From contig CAJTYA010000006.1 in assembly GCA_910583985.1 (NCBI GenBank), forward strand, positions 62,001 through 126,000: 64,000 nucleotides of DNA. Reading direction: 5' to 3'. The position numbers and the translations under genes are program-made. Shown here piece after piece: positions 26,318-35,846 of this stretch (position 1 is its first letter; every line of letters starts with the position of its first letter). This DNA is from an uncultured Alistipes sp. (GTDB taxonomy: Bacteria > Bacteroidota > Bacteroidia > Bacteroidales > Rikenellaceae). The notes beneath the pieces are model-generated. The model searched no databases, was not told the origin of the DNA, and saw only the letters and a list, made by a program, of their open reading frames with translations.

Positions 26318-27361
26318 ATGAATTACGGCATCAGCGTACTGTTCCGGGCCATTCCGTTGGTAATGGCCCTGTTTTGCTTCGCCTACGGAAGCTACATCTA
26401 CACATGGGGCGACGACGTGTCGCGTCTGACGGCGGGCCCGGTCGTCTTCTTCCTCGGCTCGATCTGCATCGCCCTGTTTTCGACCGCCTCGACGATCATC
26501 CGTCAGATCATCCGCACGTACAATCCTACCGCCCGCCTCTTTTTGCCGATACTGGGGTATGCGGTGGCACTGACGACGTTCATCTTCGGCGTAGTCATGA
26601 TCCACGACCGGTCCGTCCCCGAATTTTTCGTCACGGGGCACGTCGTCGCCGGACTCGGACTGATTTCCGGCTGTGTGGCCACGGCCGCCACCGTCTCGTC
26701 CCGCTTCTCGCTCATTCCGGGAAACAGCTCCGACGCCTCGTTCAAAAGCAATCCTGCGGGATTCACCCAAGGACAGGAGCTGCTTTTTGAAACGATCGTC
26801 TCGTTCTTCGCGCTGGTGGCATGGGCTTGGGCCATCGTGCTGCTCTCCACGCCCTCGACGCCGCACTTCGTGGCGGGGAGCGTCATGGGCGGCATCGCCT
26901 GCATCTGCACTTCGCTCATCGCACTGGTCGCAAGCATCGTCCGTCAGGAGCGCAACGTCTATTCGACCGGCGAGAAGAAAGCGTGGCCGAGGCTGGTGTT
27001 CGTCATGGGCGGCATCGCGACGCTGTGGGGACTGGTCGTGATTTTCCTCTACTACGGACAGCCGCGCGATTTCGTGGGCTTCGTGCTCGTGGGGCTGGGG
27101 CTGGTCTGCTTCAGCATTTCGAGCAAAGTGCTGCTGCTGGCCAAAATATGGAAAAGCGAATACCCGCTGGCCTCCCGCATACCGCTCATTCCGGTGCTCA
27201 CGGCGCTGACCTGTCTGTTCTTGGCCGCCTTCCTGTTCGAAGAAGCCGTCTACAAAGAGAAATTCTTCGTGCCCGCACGCGTCATCACGGGACTGGGCGC
27301 GATCTGTTTCACGCTGTTTTCCATCGTAAGCATTCTGGAGAGCGGTACGAAAAAATCCTGA
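26318..27361 (+). CDS. yhiM: YhiM/DUF2776-family inner membrane protein
   Basis: The 347-residue protein is almost entirely membrane-embedded, with about ten hydrophobic helices in repeated pairs. It closely follows the pattern of E. coli YhiM as I remember it: a start like LFRAIPLVMALFCFAYGSYI, the recurrent VTGHVVAGLGLISGCVAT and FVAGSVMGGIACICTSLIAL, and the C-terminal VGLGLVCFSISSKVLLLAKI and RVITGLGAICFTLFSIVSIL. YhiM has been linked to acid survival in E. coli, but its molecular activity is not established. The repeats suggest internal duplication. The gene ends at a bidirectional terminator. Confidence 0.85.
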   Translation: MNYGISVLFRAIPLVMALFCFAYGSYIYTWGDDVSRLTAGPVVFFLGSICIALFSTASTIIRQIIRTYNPTARLFLPILGYAVALTTFIFGVVMIHDRSVPEFFVTGHVVAGLGLISGCVATAATVSSRFSLIPGNSSDASFKSNPAGFTQGQELLFETIVSFFALVAWAWAIVLLSTPSTPHFVAGSVMGGIACICTSLIALVASIVRQERNVYSTGEKKAWPRLVFVMGGIATLWGLVVIFLYYGQPRDFVGFVLVGLGLVCFSISSKVLLLAKIWKSEYPLASRIPLIPVLTALTCLFLAAFLFEEAVYKEKFFVPARVITGLGAICFTLFSIVSILESGTKKS

Positions 27362-27416
27362 GCCGGGATTCCTCGATCGCCCGACGAGGCTTCGTATCGG
27401 AAGACTGTTCCCATAA

Positions 27417-27450
27417 AAAACTCCGCAGGACATTCGTCTTGCGGAGTTTT
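27417..27450. terminator. Bidirectional terminator between convergent genes
   Basis: A 15-bp stem with one G-U pair (AAAACTCCGCAGGAC / GTCTTGCGGAGTTTT) and an ATTC loop has A and T runs on its two sides. It lies between the YhiM-like and TlpA-like stops and can serve both. Confidence 0.88.
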
Positions 27451-27473
27451 CATAGCGGGCAGACGAAAGCCCC

Positions 27474-29915
27474 CTACCGGGACTCCAGTTCGAAGAGCTT
27501 CTGCTTCAGCTCATCTATCCTGTATTTGTGGCCATTCGTTTCCACGATATTTCCTTCCTTATCGACGATGAGGCAGTAGGGGATAGCCGTAATTCCGAAC
27601 TTGGCGGAAAGCATATTCCACCGGTCGTCGTCGAGACGGATATGCTCCCCTCCGATGCCGGCCTCCGAAAGGAATTTATTATAGGCACCCAAAGGCGAGG
27701 ACGATTCGCAGGTCACGTACAGAAACTTGATTTTCTTGTCTTTCGATTTTTCGACGATCGGCTTCTGGTGGATCATTCCCAGCCGGCACGGTCCGCAGCC
27801 CGTAGCCCAGAAATCGATAAAAAGAACATTCCCCGCATACGGCGCGATCATCTCTGCAAAGGCCGCGTCACAGGGATCGTCGGTATCGAGACCGGACGGT
27901 TTCACGGATGTTTCCGCCGCCTTCATCTTCTCGGAAGCATACAGATCGGCGATTTTCGCTGCGACAAAGGGTGTTCGGACATGCGTCAAAGCCTGTCCCA
28001 CTTCGGGAAGCAGATCTTCGGGCGAACACATCTCCCGGCGGAAATTCAGGCTCCGAGCCAATGCGTAATCGAACACCAGACTTCTTTCGATCCCCCAGTG
28101 ACGAAGCGTATCGGCCGCCCGGTCGTAGACAAGACAATTGCGTTCCCGCATGAACCCTTTGCCGTAGCGGTCTATCAGTTTCTTGACCTCAGACGCGACG
28201 TCCTCTATATCGGGCATGAACAAGCTGTCTTCGAACGGTTTGAGTCCGACCCGGAACACTTCGAGAGAATCGAGCGTCGCCGGAGGCAGCTGTTCCCGCT
28301 GCCGGACATACTCCGTAAAAAGCTTTTGAACCGATTTGGAACAAAAACTTTGTAAAATAACCCATTCGGACAAATAATCCGAACACCCGAAACAGCCGAC
28401 AAAGGAACTGAAATTCGAACTGGTGATACTGAGCGGATTATCGAACCACTCGGGCGTCATGAAATCGAGAAACTCCGGCTCCAGCGGCTGCCAATCGACC
28501 TTCAGCACTCCATTCTCATCAAAGAACGCCGGGCGGGTATACTGTGACAGATACCAGTGTCTTTGAAAATCCATCAGCAACATGTAATTGCTATACAGCG
28601 CTTCCGTGACGAGCAGATCGCGCGTATAATCCGACAGGGCCGTATACCGGTCGAAAAAACGGGCGAGCGAATCGCGGCAGCGACCGATCCGGTCGAAAGT
28701 GATTTCCTTCAGTCTGTCACCCTGTTTTTCTTCCACGCATTGACGGACGTACTGCCAGATATTATCGATTCCCGGTTCCGAACGGCCCGGCAGCGACCGG
28801 AACGCTAACATACGGGCATGTTCGTATTCGGCTCCCGGACCGCCCATAAAACGGGTCCGGTCGGAAGGAATCGCCTGCTCCCGGGGATTCATCTTCTCGC
28901 CCAGATCGTAATAACACAACAGCGTATCGCCCGGAATCAACAGCACGTAATCGCTGAAAACCTTCGAACTCAAATACGACTTCTGGGGAACGTCCAACTC
29001 GACGCTCGCCTCGAAACATCCGTTTTCGTCGATCTCGATCAAATGAGAAGCATCATTCTTCGTATCCGCAAAATCTTCTGTACGGAACGTCATCGTCCGA
29101 AATCCAAGGCGGGGATCGTACCCTTTCAGATAGCCTTTCAGCACGGCCTTGCCCGGCTCGTATAATTTGTCCCTGTAACGTTCCGGATCGTACGTCCACC
29201 GGCACATGCCGGGAGTCTCCATAAATCCGCGGCGGTAAACACCCGCGCCGGCACCTTCCGTCTCCACCTTTATGCCGTCGTTGCCCGAAGTCCGGACGGT
29301 CAGGGCGATTTCATCTCCGCCGCTTTCGAGCGTCATCCGGAACGCTTTTCTCCCCGAAGGCTCGATTTTGAGATAACGCCAGAAACGGTTGTCGTATATC
29401 GCGAAATCGTCATGGAACCCCCATATCCAGCGATTTTTTCCGTCGGTCGTCATCCAATTGCCCCGCGCAAAATCCGGAAACGGACATCCGTCCTGCAACG
29501 AAAGTCCCCATATCTGGCCCCGCACCCAGCCCGCATCCGCACCGGAATGCATATAATCGACCTTCACCACATCCTCGGGCACCGGTTCGAAAAAAAGTCT
29601 CGCATCAATTTCGCCCGTAGTCTGAGGCAGATGATAGGTGGAATCGAGCGGATAACCTTCGGCACGGAGCAGACGGAATGTCCTGTCGCCCCCGCACTCC
29701 CTGAGTTCGCTCTGCGAAGAGAGACACACCCACCAGCCGGGCACATAACGCACGCGCACATCCAGCACCGTATATTCCGACGTCGTCTCGACCCGTAACG
29801 GCTGTATAACGCTGTAAAAAATCGTCCGAGGGTGTTCGACCACCCGGCTTTTGGCTGCGGAGACTCCGCAGAGCAGCAACATGGCTGCAAAAAGACATAC
29901 AAGGTTTTTCATCAT
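27474..29915 (-). CDS. TlpA-like thioredoxin-fold protein with large N-terminal region
   Basis: About 813 residues with a signal peptide (MMKNLVCLFAAMLLLCGVSA). The C-terminal ~150 residues are a TlpA/ResA-like thioredoxin domain. It has the redox motif in FIDFWATGCGPCRLG, the cis-Pro region in FGITAIPYCLIVDKEGN, and a conserved tail. This domain reduces or isomerises disulfides in the periplasm. The preceding ~650 residues are unrecognised. They include strand-rich modules (a DUF4369-like or carboxypeptidase-regulatory-like region around GKAVLKGYLKGYDPRLGF) and then a long helical part. In Bacteroidetes, such proteins often sit near nutrient-uptake loci, but here the neighbours do not clarify the role. 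Both ATGs at 29915 and 29912 are plausible starts. Confidence 0.85.
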   Translation of the reverse strand: MMKNLVCLFAAMLLLCGVSAAKSRVVEHPRTIFYSVIQPLRVETTSEYTVLDVRVRYVPGWWVCLSSQSELRECGGDRTFRLLRAEGYPLDSTYHLPQTTGEIDARLFFEPVPEDVVKVDYMHSGADAGWVRGQIWGLSLQDGCPFPDFARGNWMTTDGKNRWIWGFHDDFAIYDNRFWRYLKIEPSGRKAFRMTLESGGDEIALTVRTSGNDGIKVETEGAGAGVYRRGFMETPGMCRWTYDPERYRDKLYEPGKAVLKGYLKGYDPRLGFRTMTFRTEDFADTKNDASHLIEIDENGCFEASVELDVPQKSYLSSKVFSDYVLLIPGDTLLCYYDLGEKMNPREQAIPSDRTRFMGGPGAEYEHARMLAFRSLPGRSEPGIDNIWQYVRQCVEEKQGDRLKEITFDRIGRCRDSLARFFDRYTALSDYTRDLLVTEALYSNYMLLMDFQRHWYLSQYTRPAFFDENGVLKVDWQPLEPEFLDFMTPEWFDNPLSITSSNFSSFVGCFGCSDYLSEWVILQSFCSKSVQKLFTEYVRQREQLPPATLDSLEVFRVGLKPFEDSLFMPDIEDVASEVKKLIDRYGKGFMRERNCLVYDRAADTLRHWGIERSLVFDYALARSLNFRREMCSPEDLLPEVGQALTHVRTPFVAAKIADLYASEKMKAAETSVKPSGLDTDDPCDAAFAEMIAPYAGNVLFIDFWATGCGPCRLGMIHQKPIVEKSKDKKIKFLYVTCESSSPLGAYNKFLSEAGIGGEHIRLDDDRWNMLSAKFGITAIPYCLIVDKEGNIVETNGHKYRIDELKQKLFELESR

Positions 29916-30266
29916 CGGTAATTTTGTTCCGGCACTCATCCGGATGATTATCCACATTTCGATTGTCAGGAGACCATATATTTCGATATACCGACGATTC
30001 AGGGATTGCCGCTTCTACCGAGACTGCATTACCGCGGCAGGCTGCCGCGTCTTCAGATCGGATCCTTTCCGCCCTGCCACCTCGGCAAAAGAGACGGAAT
30101 CACGCTCTCGAAGAGGGCATATTATTCTTTCTTTCGTTGGGATATATAAATATACAATCGTGCTTTCGCGATAGACAAGTTACGGATTTTTTCGGAAAAC
30201 AAACCGTTGAACCCCGAAAAAACAATCGTTTTCGCAACATTTCGCCCGAATCGGACCGGAACGAAA
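29916..30266. other. Non-coding divergent interval
   Basis: I see no gene between the TlpA-like start and the GH78 promoter. The stretch around 30120-30240 is AT-richer than its surroundings. It contains no tRNA-like or hairpin element I can support. Confidence 0.4.
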
Positions 30267-30297
30267 TTGCAAAACCCGACCCGGCAGCTTATTTTTG
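30267..30297 (+). promoter_or_regulatory. Promoter of the GH78 gene
   Basis: TTGC (30267-30270), 19 nt and TATTTTTG (30290-30297) match the Bacteroidetes consensus. The leader would be about 90 nt. Confidence 0.65.
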
Positions 30298-30393
30298 TGT
30301 GGAACACCGGATTTCGGAATTTATCGGAAAATATTCCTCAAAACCGACCCCGACACGCCGAACCCCGAAAACCCAAACTCAAACCGATACCGA

Positions 30394-32862
30394 ATGATGA
30401 AACCGAAACTGCCCGCCTTGCTGCTGTCGCTGCTCTGCGGACTGTACGCATGCGACGCGCCCCCATCCCGCCTCTCTTTCGAACAGAAGATTCCCGGACC
30501 CTATCCCTCGGCGAGCGGATCGTTCTCCGGTGAGGCGGTCGCCCAGTCGCCCGACCCGCTGGTCGCCTACCGCTGGGCCGATCCGAAAGCCTCCGACGAT
30601 CTGGAGTCGTATGTCCTGTACCCCGAATCGGTCCGCACGAACGACGGGGCCCATGCCCGATGGAAACCGAAGCGCCCGGAAACCATCGAGGTATCCGGAC
30701 CATGCGACCTGATGTTCGACTTCGGCAGAGTGAGCGCCGGATGGCTCGAATTCGACGCCGAAGGGCTGGAGGGAGCCGACATCGAAATGAGCATCAGCGA
30801 ATTCGACGAACCGGCCATATTCAACGCCGGATCGGAACACCCGCGCAAAACCGCCGTCCCGGTCCGCTACGGCGACACCTACCGGCTGGAGCTCAACCGG
30901 GACCTCTACGAAGGCGTGCGCTTCGGCTGGGTCCATATCCGCCGGATCGACCGTCCCGTCACGCTCGCCGACGTGCGGCTCGTCTGCCAGATCAAACCGA
31001 CCAACTACGAAGGCTGCTTCGCTTGCAGCGACACGATGCTCACCCGGATATGGTACACCGGAGCCTACGACGTGAAGCTCAACCTGCTCAAGGACTATTT
31101 CGGAGCGATTCTCATGGAGAGAAGCGACCGCCACTCGTGGACCGGCGACGCCCATCCCTCGCAGGCCGCCTCGATGGTGGCATTCGGGAACTTCGATTTC
31201 GTGCGGACGAACCTGTTCTACACCTCGACCCAGTTCAACGGCATCGCGAGCTATTCGCTCTACTGGGTGCTGAGCCTCGTCGACTACTACGACTACACGG
31301 CCGACCGGGCCACGCTCGACTCGCTGACCGAAAACGCCTGCGGAAAACTGGATGCCGCCTACGCCCATTACGAAGCCGCCCCCTCGCTGCAATTCTACGG
31401 CTGGGACGAGCGGTTGGGGGCAGGTTTCGAGCATCCCGACTGCGACGAGTCGCGGACGGCCTACAAGATGCTCTCCATCCGGGCATGGAAAGCGTTCGCC
31501 CGAACGATGGAAAACGCCGGCCGCAGCGATCTGGCCCGGAAATATGCGGGCTACGCCGATGAAAAGATCGGTGCGATGCGCCGGGACGCCCGCTGGACCT
31601 CGGCCTTGGGCCTCCATGCCGCAGCCGATGCGCTCAACGCAGACTTCGCCGATCCGGCGGAACGGGAGGCGCTGTGGCGGAACGCCTTTTCCGACCGGCT
31701 GCAAAGGCTCTCCTATTCTCCGTTCAATCAATATTTCATCATGCAGGCGATGGCTCGCATGGGACGCTACGACGAAGCCCTCGCCACCACGGACGACTGC
31801 TGGGGCGGACAGATCCGGTACGGCGGAACCACTTTCTTCGAAGTGTACCGTCCCTGCTGGAACGACGTCATCGCCCGCAACGGCGCTCCGGTCAACAACC
31901 AGTGCGGCTATACGAGCCTGACGCATCCTTGGAGCGCGGGCATCGTCAAATGGCTTTCGGAAGAGATCTTGGGTATCAAACCGCTCGCTCCGGGCTTCGC
32001 CCGGTTTAGCGTCACGCCGCACCTCTCGGCCGCGCTGACATGGGTCGAGGGCAGCGTACCGACTCCCTGCGGCACGATCCGCGCCTCGTTCGACGCGGAA
32101 ACGAACCGGGCCGAAATAAGCGTTCCGCAGGGGACTTCAGCCGAGGTAGGTCTACCCAAAGCCGGGCGGACGATCACTGCCGTCACGGTAGACGGCCATC
32201 CGGCCACGCCGCTCGGCGAAGATTCCGCCTTCGTCTATATCGCACTGGAGGAAGCGGGCCTCCACCGCATCGAAACGAGCTGCACGGGCACCCTCGCCGA
32301 ACCGGCAGACGAACCGCTGCGATATGCCTGCGATGCCTCCCCCATACAAGACTCGACGACCGGAGGCGACTGGCCGGGCGTCTACGGCAGCCGGGGCTAC
32401 GTCCTGTGCAGTTACGACGGGGACGGAGGGCACCGGATGCGGCTGCCGGACTTCGTCGAACGCGTCGTGTTCGCCAAAAACGGCGACCGCTGCCTGCACC
32501 GGGACATTGCCGACCGGCGCGCCCTGCGGTCGGATCGCCCCGACGACACGCTGCGCCGCATCGGCACCGCCTTCACGCTCGACCCGGCCCCCTGCAACCA
32601 GACCATGACGGTCGACATCGAAAGCCGGGGCGGCACCCCGTATCGGATCGCCCTCTATTTCATCGACTGGGAACGGGACGGGCGGCGTTCGGCCGTCGAG
32701 GTTTTCGACCTCGGAAACAAGGGGCTGTTGATGCCGGTGCAGATCGTAGACCGCTACGGCGAGGGAAAATACCTCGTCTTCGAGGTCGACCGTCCCGTCC
32801 GCCTGCGCATCGACCAAGTCCGGGGAACGAACGCCTCGCTCGGCGCGCTGTTCTTCGACTGA
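30394..32862 (+). CDS. GH78-type alpha-L-rhamnosidase lipoprotein
   Basis: The 822-residue protein likely removes terminal alpha-L-rhamnose from plant or microbial glycans. A lipobox (LLCGLYAC) marks it as a surface or periplasmic lipoprotein. An N-terminal beta-sandwich (LMFDFGRVSAGWLEFDAEGL) precedes the (alpha/alpha)6 barrel. In the barrel, GAILMERSDRHSWTGDAHPS carries the family's general-acid region. TTFFEVYRPCWNDVIARNGA and LTHPWSAGIVKWLSEEILGI match the late conserved segment. GH78 enzymes normally end with a small sandwich; here a further ~180 residues (TGGDWPGVYGSRGYVLC...RVRGTNASLGALFFD region) form an additional sandwich. Start ATG 30394 or 30397. It is a single-gene transcript bounded by its own promoter and terminator. 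Confidence 0.88.
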   Translation: MMKPKLPALLLSLLCGLYACDAPPSRLSFEQKIPGPYPSASGSFSGEAVAQSPDPLVAYRWADPKASDDLESYVLYPESVRTNDGAHARWKPKRPETIEVSGPCDLMFDFGRVSAGWLEFDAEGLEGADIEMSISEFDEPAIFNAGSEHPRKTAVPVRYGDTYRLELNRDLYEGVRFGWVHIRRIDRPVTLADVRLVCQIKPTNYEGCFACSDTMLTRIWYTGAYDVKLNLLKDYFGAILMERSDRHSWTGDAHPSQAASMVAFGNFDFVRTNLFYTSTQFNGIASYSLYWVLSLVDYYDYTADRATLDSLTENACGKLDAAYAHYEAAPSLQFYGWDERLGAGFEHPDCDESRTAYKMLSIRAWKAFARTMENAGRSDLARKYAGYADEKIGAMRRDARWTSALGLHAAADALNADFADPAEREALWRNAFSDRLQRLSYSPFNQYFIMQAMARMGRYDEALATTDDCWGGQIRYGGTTFFEVYRPCWNDVIARNGAPVNNQCGYTSLTHPWSAGIVKWLSEEILGIKPLAPGFARFSVTPHLSAALTWVEGSVPTPCGTIRASFDAETNRAEISVPQGTSAEVGLPKAGRTITAVTVDGHPATPLGEDSAFVYIALEEAGLHRIETSCTGTLAEPADEPLRYACDASPIQDSTTGGDWPGVYGSRGYVLCSYDGDGGHRMRLPDFVERVVFAKNGDRCLHRDIADRRALRSDRPDDTLRRIGTAFTLDPAPCNQTMTVDIESRGGTPYRIALYFIDWERDGRRSAVEVFDLGNKGLLMPVQIVDRYGEGKYLVFEVDRPVRLRIDQVRGTNASLGALFFD

Positions 32863-32970
32863 TCTTCCATCCGGCCCCACCGGCGCATCGGCCGATTGCC
32901 CGCTCGGCGTTTCCCCGTCTCATCCGAGCACACGGGTCGCCCGAAATTCGGAATGCGACGAACGAAAACG

Positions 32971-33010
32971 AAAAGGGAACAGTCCGCCGGTTGCGGACAG
33001 TTCCCTTTTA
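32971..33010. terminator. Bidirectional terminator after the GH78 gene
   Basis: A 17-bp stem with one A-A mismatch (AAAAGGGAACAGTCCGC / GCGGACAGTTCCCTTTT) has a CGGTT loop. T-rich sequence follows on both strands. It lies between convergent genes. Confidence 0.85.
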
Positions 33011-33107
33011 TTATATTATATCGCGCCGTTCGAAGCGGCGTAAACCCGACGCTCCCTGAGCCGGGCACACGAGCGGACACCCGCCCGGCTCTGCGCTCCT
33101 TTACAAT

Positions 33108-34214
33108 CTATCGCAGAAAGAACAGTTCGGAAGGAGCGACGCCCACCGCGAACGTGTTCTGCACCTTCCCGTCGAGACCGTACTCGTAGATCCGCCCCGC
33201 GGAAACGCCGTCCCTCGCGTCGCAAACGTACACGGTTCCCTGACGGGAAAGGGCGGCATAGGTCAGCGACTCCACCTCGTTGCAATAGAACAGCGGCGTG
33301 GGATCGGGCAGGGGAGTCGGCTCGATTTCCGTCGCCGTACCGGCCGCTTCCGTGTCGTCCTCGCTCGGCGGCGCGGCGATCGACAAGGCGAACACCGCAT
33401 GGCGGCCGTCTTTTTTCGCATTGAAATAAAGCCGCTCCTGCTTTTCGTCCACCGAGAGGAATCCGCCGGAAGCGTCGATCCCCGACCCGGAAAGGTTGTA
33501 CTGCACCACCGGCTCTCCGTTCTCGCGGGCCAGACCGGTCAATGCTCCGGGCGAAAGCACCCACACGAGCGAAGCGGCGCAAACGGGTTTCGAATGGACG
33601 GAAGCCGGTACGTCGATCTGCCGCACGTCGTTGTCCGCCCCGCTCAGGTCGACCGTATAGACCCTGTCTCCGCCGGCGACGAACAGTTTCGTCTGTTTTT
33701 CGGACATCGTGCCGTTCTCGGCCATCCGGCCCACGGCTCCTCCCAACTCGATTTCCTTGGCGATCTTATCGGTGCGCGTATCGACGAAAAAAACCGACCG
33801 CAGCTCGGCGTCCGAAACGGCGACCTTGTAGTCGTCCGCCAGAAGCGCATATTGAAAACGCGTCCGTTCGGTCAGGTGGGCGATCTGGGTTTCCTGCCTG
33901 TGATTCGTCAGATGAAGCACGGCGATCTTCCCCGGATCGTCGTAAACCACCCATATCTTCCCGCCGATCACTTCGACCGAACGGACCGTCCCCGTGGAAC
34001 CTTCGGGGAGAATGTCGCCTACGACCGAATTGTCGCGCATGATAACGGACACCTCGGAACGGCCGCCCGATCCGCGATTGACGACGAATACCTTTTCCAG
34101 CTTGTCGTCGGGCACCTGCGGAACGGCTCCGTCGTCGGATTTATCGCAGGACACGAAGCCCGAAAACACCGCGGCCGCGACCGCGGAAAAAACGAATGTA
34201 CTTTTTCTTATCAT
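33108..34214 (-). CDS. Beta-propeller-like lipoprotein (YncE-like)
   Basis: The 368-residue protein has a lipoprotein signal (STFVFSAVAAAVFSGFVSC) and an Asp/Ser-rich stretch after the Cys. Repeated blades follow: KVFVVNRGSGGRSEVSVI, KIWVVYDDPGKIAVLHL, LRSVFFVDTRTDKIAKEI, KLFVAGGDRVYTVDLSG, GTVYVCDARDGVSAGRIYEY. These resemble YncE/quinoprotein-type seven-bladed propellers. The function is unknown; such proteins in Bacteroidetes often bind or report ligands at the surface. The start is ATG 34214, chosen for the signal peptide. It is monocistronic. Confidence 0.75.
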   Translation of the reverse strand: MIRKSTFVFSAVAAAVFSGFVSCDKSDDGAVPQVPDDKLEKVFVVNRGSGGRSEVSVIMRDNSVVGDILPEGSTGTVRSVEVIGGKIWVVYDDPGKIAVLHLTNHRQETQIAHLTERTRFQYALLADDYKVAVSDAELRSVFFVDTRTDKIAKEIELGGAVGRMAENGTMSEKQTKLFVAGGDRVYTVDLSGADNDVRQIDVPASVHSKPVCAASLVWVLSPGALTGLARENGEPVVQYNLSGSGIDASGGFLSVDEKQERLYFNAKKDGRHAVFALSIAAPPSEDDTEAAGTATEIEPTPLPDPTPLFYCNEVESLTYAALSRQGTVYVCDARDGVSAGRIYEYGLDGKVQNTFAVGVAPSELFFLR

Positions 34215-34268
34215 AATCTCGCAGACGTCCGGTCTTCGCGACCGGAACATGATGGTATAATAATGTCG

Positions 34269-34299
34269 CGAAAGTACGAATTATTGTCCGCACCCCCAA
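34269..34299 (-). promoter_or_regulatory. Probable promoter of the propeller lipoprotein
   Basis: On the minus strand TTGG (34299-34296), 19 nt and TACTTTCG (34276-34269) match the Bacteroidetes pattern except for one base in the -7 box. Confidence 0.5.
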
Positions 34300-34369
34300 A
34301 ATATGCCCGATCGCGCACCGAAATCCGACGAACGCCTGCCGTCGCGGGGCGTTCCTCCGAAATATTTGA

Positions 34370-34377
34370 TACCTTTG
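34370..34377 (+). promoter_or_regulatory. Possible -7 element before the EamA operon
   Basis: TACCTTTG matches the -7 consensus and sits 28 bp before the EamA start. No good -33 is seen at the expected spacing. Confidence 0.45.
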
Positions 34378-34405
34378 CAACGGAGCCGAACGCCCGCCGC
34401 GACCG

Positions 34406-35326
34406 ATGAAACACAACGGAATCCACCACATACTGGCCCTCACGGCCGTCGTCATCTGGGGAACGACTTTCGTCTCGACCAAAATCCTCCTGCGGGAAGG
34501 ACTCTCTCCGGCCGAAATCATGTTCTTCCGCTTTCTGCTCGCCTACGTCGTGCTGAAAGCGGCTTCGTGGAAGACGCGGCCGCCGCTGCGCATCAAAGAC
34601 GAGCTGCTGTTCGCTGTCGCCGGCATCACCGGAGGGTCGCTCTATTTTCTGACCGAGAACACGGCCCTGCAAATCGCGCCGGCCTCGGACGTGGCGCTGC
34701 TGCTGGCCACCTCGCCGATCCTCACGGTGTGGCTGTCGAAAGCGTGGCTCGGACGGACCGAACGTTCCGACCGCTCGTCGGGGTGGGGCGCGCTGCTCGC
34801 GCTGAGCGGCGTGGCTCTGGTCGTTTACAACGGGAAGTTCGTGCTGAACATCCACCCGTGGGGCAGCTTTCTGGCGCTCGCCGCCTCGGCCATGTGGGCG
34901 GCCTACAACATCTGCCTCAAGAAACTCGACCGGCGTCACACCACGCTCGAAATCACGCGCAAGGTCTTCTTCTACGGCCTGCTGACGCTGAGCCCCGTCT
35001 TCCTTTTCACCCCGCTGCGCACAGGAAGCCTCTCTCTGCACGATCCGGTCGTAGCGTACAACCTGCTGTTTCTGGGACTGGTCGCCTCGCTGTTCTGCTA
35101 TGCGATCTGGAACAAGGCGGTCGAGAAACTGGGCACGGTCCGCACGAGCAGCTACATCTACCTCGTTCCGCTGGTGTCGCTCGTCGCCTCGGCAGGGGTT
35201 CTGCACGAAAAGATCACGCCGCTGGCCATCGCCGGGGCCGCCCTGATTCTGGGCGGCGTCTACGTGGCGGAACGCGGCTTCCGACCGAAACTTTTACCCG
35301 ATACACCGAAAACGAAATGTCTATGA
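34406..35326 (+). CDS. EamA/DMT-superfamily transporter
   Basis: The 306-residue protein has ten hydrophobic helices arranged as two EamA repeats, beginning LALTAVVIWGTTFVSTKILL and ALAASAMWAAYNICLKKLDR. The end of each repeat carries typical DMT motifs (ASDVALLLATSPILTVWLSK; TSSYIYLVPLVSLVASAGVL). It probably exports or imports a small metabolite across the inner membrane; the substrate is unknown. It is the first gene of a four-gene operon, and its stop overlaps the next start as ATGA. Confidence 0.9.
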   Translation: MKHNGIHHILALTAVVIWGTTFVSTKILLREGLSPAEIMFFRFLLAYVVLKAASWKTRPPLRIKDELLFAVAGITGGSLYFLTENTALQIAPASDVALLLATSPILTVWLSKAWLGRTERSDRSSGWGALLALSGVALVVYNGKFVLNIHPWGSFLALAASAMWAAYNICLKKLDRRHTTLEITRKVFFYGLLTLSPVFLFTPLRTGSLSLHDPVVAYNLLFLGLVASLFCYAIWNKAVEKLGTVRTSSYIYLVPLVSLVASAGVLHEKITPLAIAGAALILGGVYVAERGFRPKLLPDTPKTKCL

Positions 35327-35832
35327 ATGCACCTGCCCTGACGATCCGTCCCGCCGAGGAGCGGGATGCGGGCCTGCTCTTCCGGTTCATCCTGAAGATG
35401 GCGCGCTACGAAAAACTCGAACACGAAGTGGACACTTCGGAAGCCGCGCTGCACCGGGCGCTCTTCGAAGAGAAACAGGCCGAGGCGATCATCGGCGAGA
35501 TCGGAGGCGAGGCCGTGGGGTTCGCGCTCTTTTTCCACAACTTCTCCACGTTCCGAGGACAGCGCGGCCTCTACATCGAAGACATTTTCGTCGACGAAGC
35601 CTGCCGGGGCCGGGGATACGGCAAACGGTTGTTGCTGCATCTGGCCCGCATCGCCGAACAACGCCGCTGCCGACGCATGGAATGGGTCGTTCTCGACTGG
35701 AACGCCCCGTCGATCGCCTTCTACCGTTCGCTCGGCGCCGTAGCGATGGACCAGTGGACGGTCTTCCGCCTGAACGAAAACGACATCCGACGGCTCGCCC
35801 GGCAGAACCCGGATTGCGTACCCACGAAATAA
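35323..35832 (+). CDS. Diamine/polyamine-type N-acetyltransferase (SSAT-like)
   Basis: The 169-residue GNAT protein has acetyl-CoA motif A in LYIEDIFVDEACRGRGYGKR (RGRGYG). Its ending resembles spermidine/spermine and diamine acetyltransferases (VVLDWNAPSIAFYRSLGAVA). It would acetylate an amine with acetyl-CoA in the cytoplasm. The ATG at 35323 overlaps the EamA stop by four bases (ATGA); an ATG at 35317 is an alternative. Pairing a polyamine-type acetylase with a small-molecule transporter is suggestive but does not prove a shared substrate. Confidence 0.85.
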   Translation: MNAPALTIRPAEERDAGLLFRFILKMARYEKLEHEVDTSEAALHRALFEEKQAEAIIGEIGGEAVGFALFFHNFSTFRGQRGLYIEDIFVDEACRGRGYGKRLLLHLARIAEQRRCRRMEWVVLDWNAPSIAFYRSLGAVAMDQWTVFRLNENDIRRLARQNPDCVPTK

Positions 35833-35846
35833 AACCGCACATACTT

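Noticed and set aside
30379..32022. A minus-strand frame of about 550 codons within the GH78 gene.
   Set aside because: The plus strand carries a lipobox and the GH78 catalytic segments, with a promoter and terminator in the right orientation.
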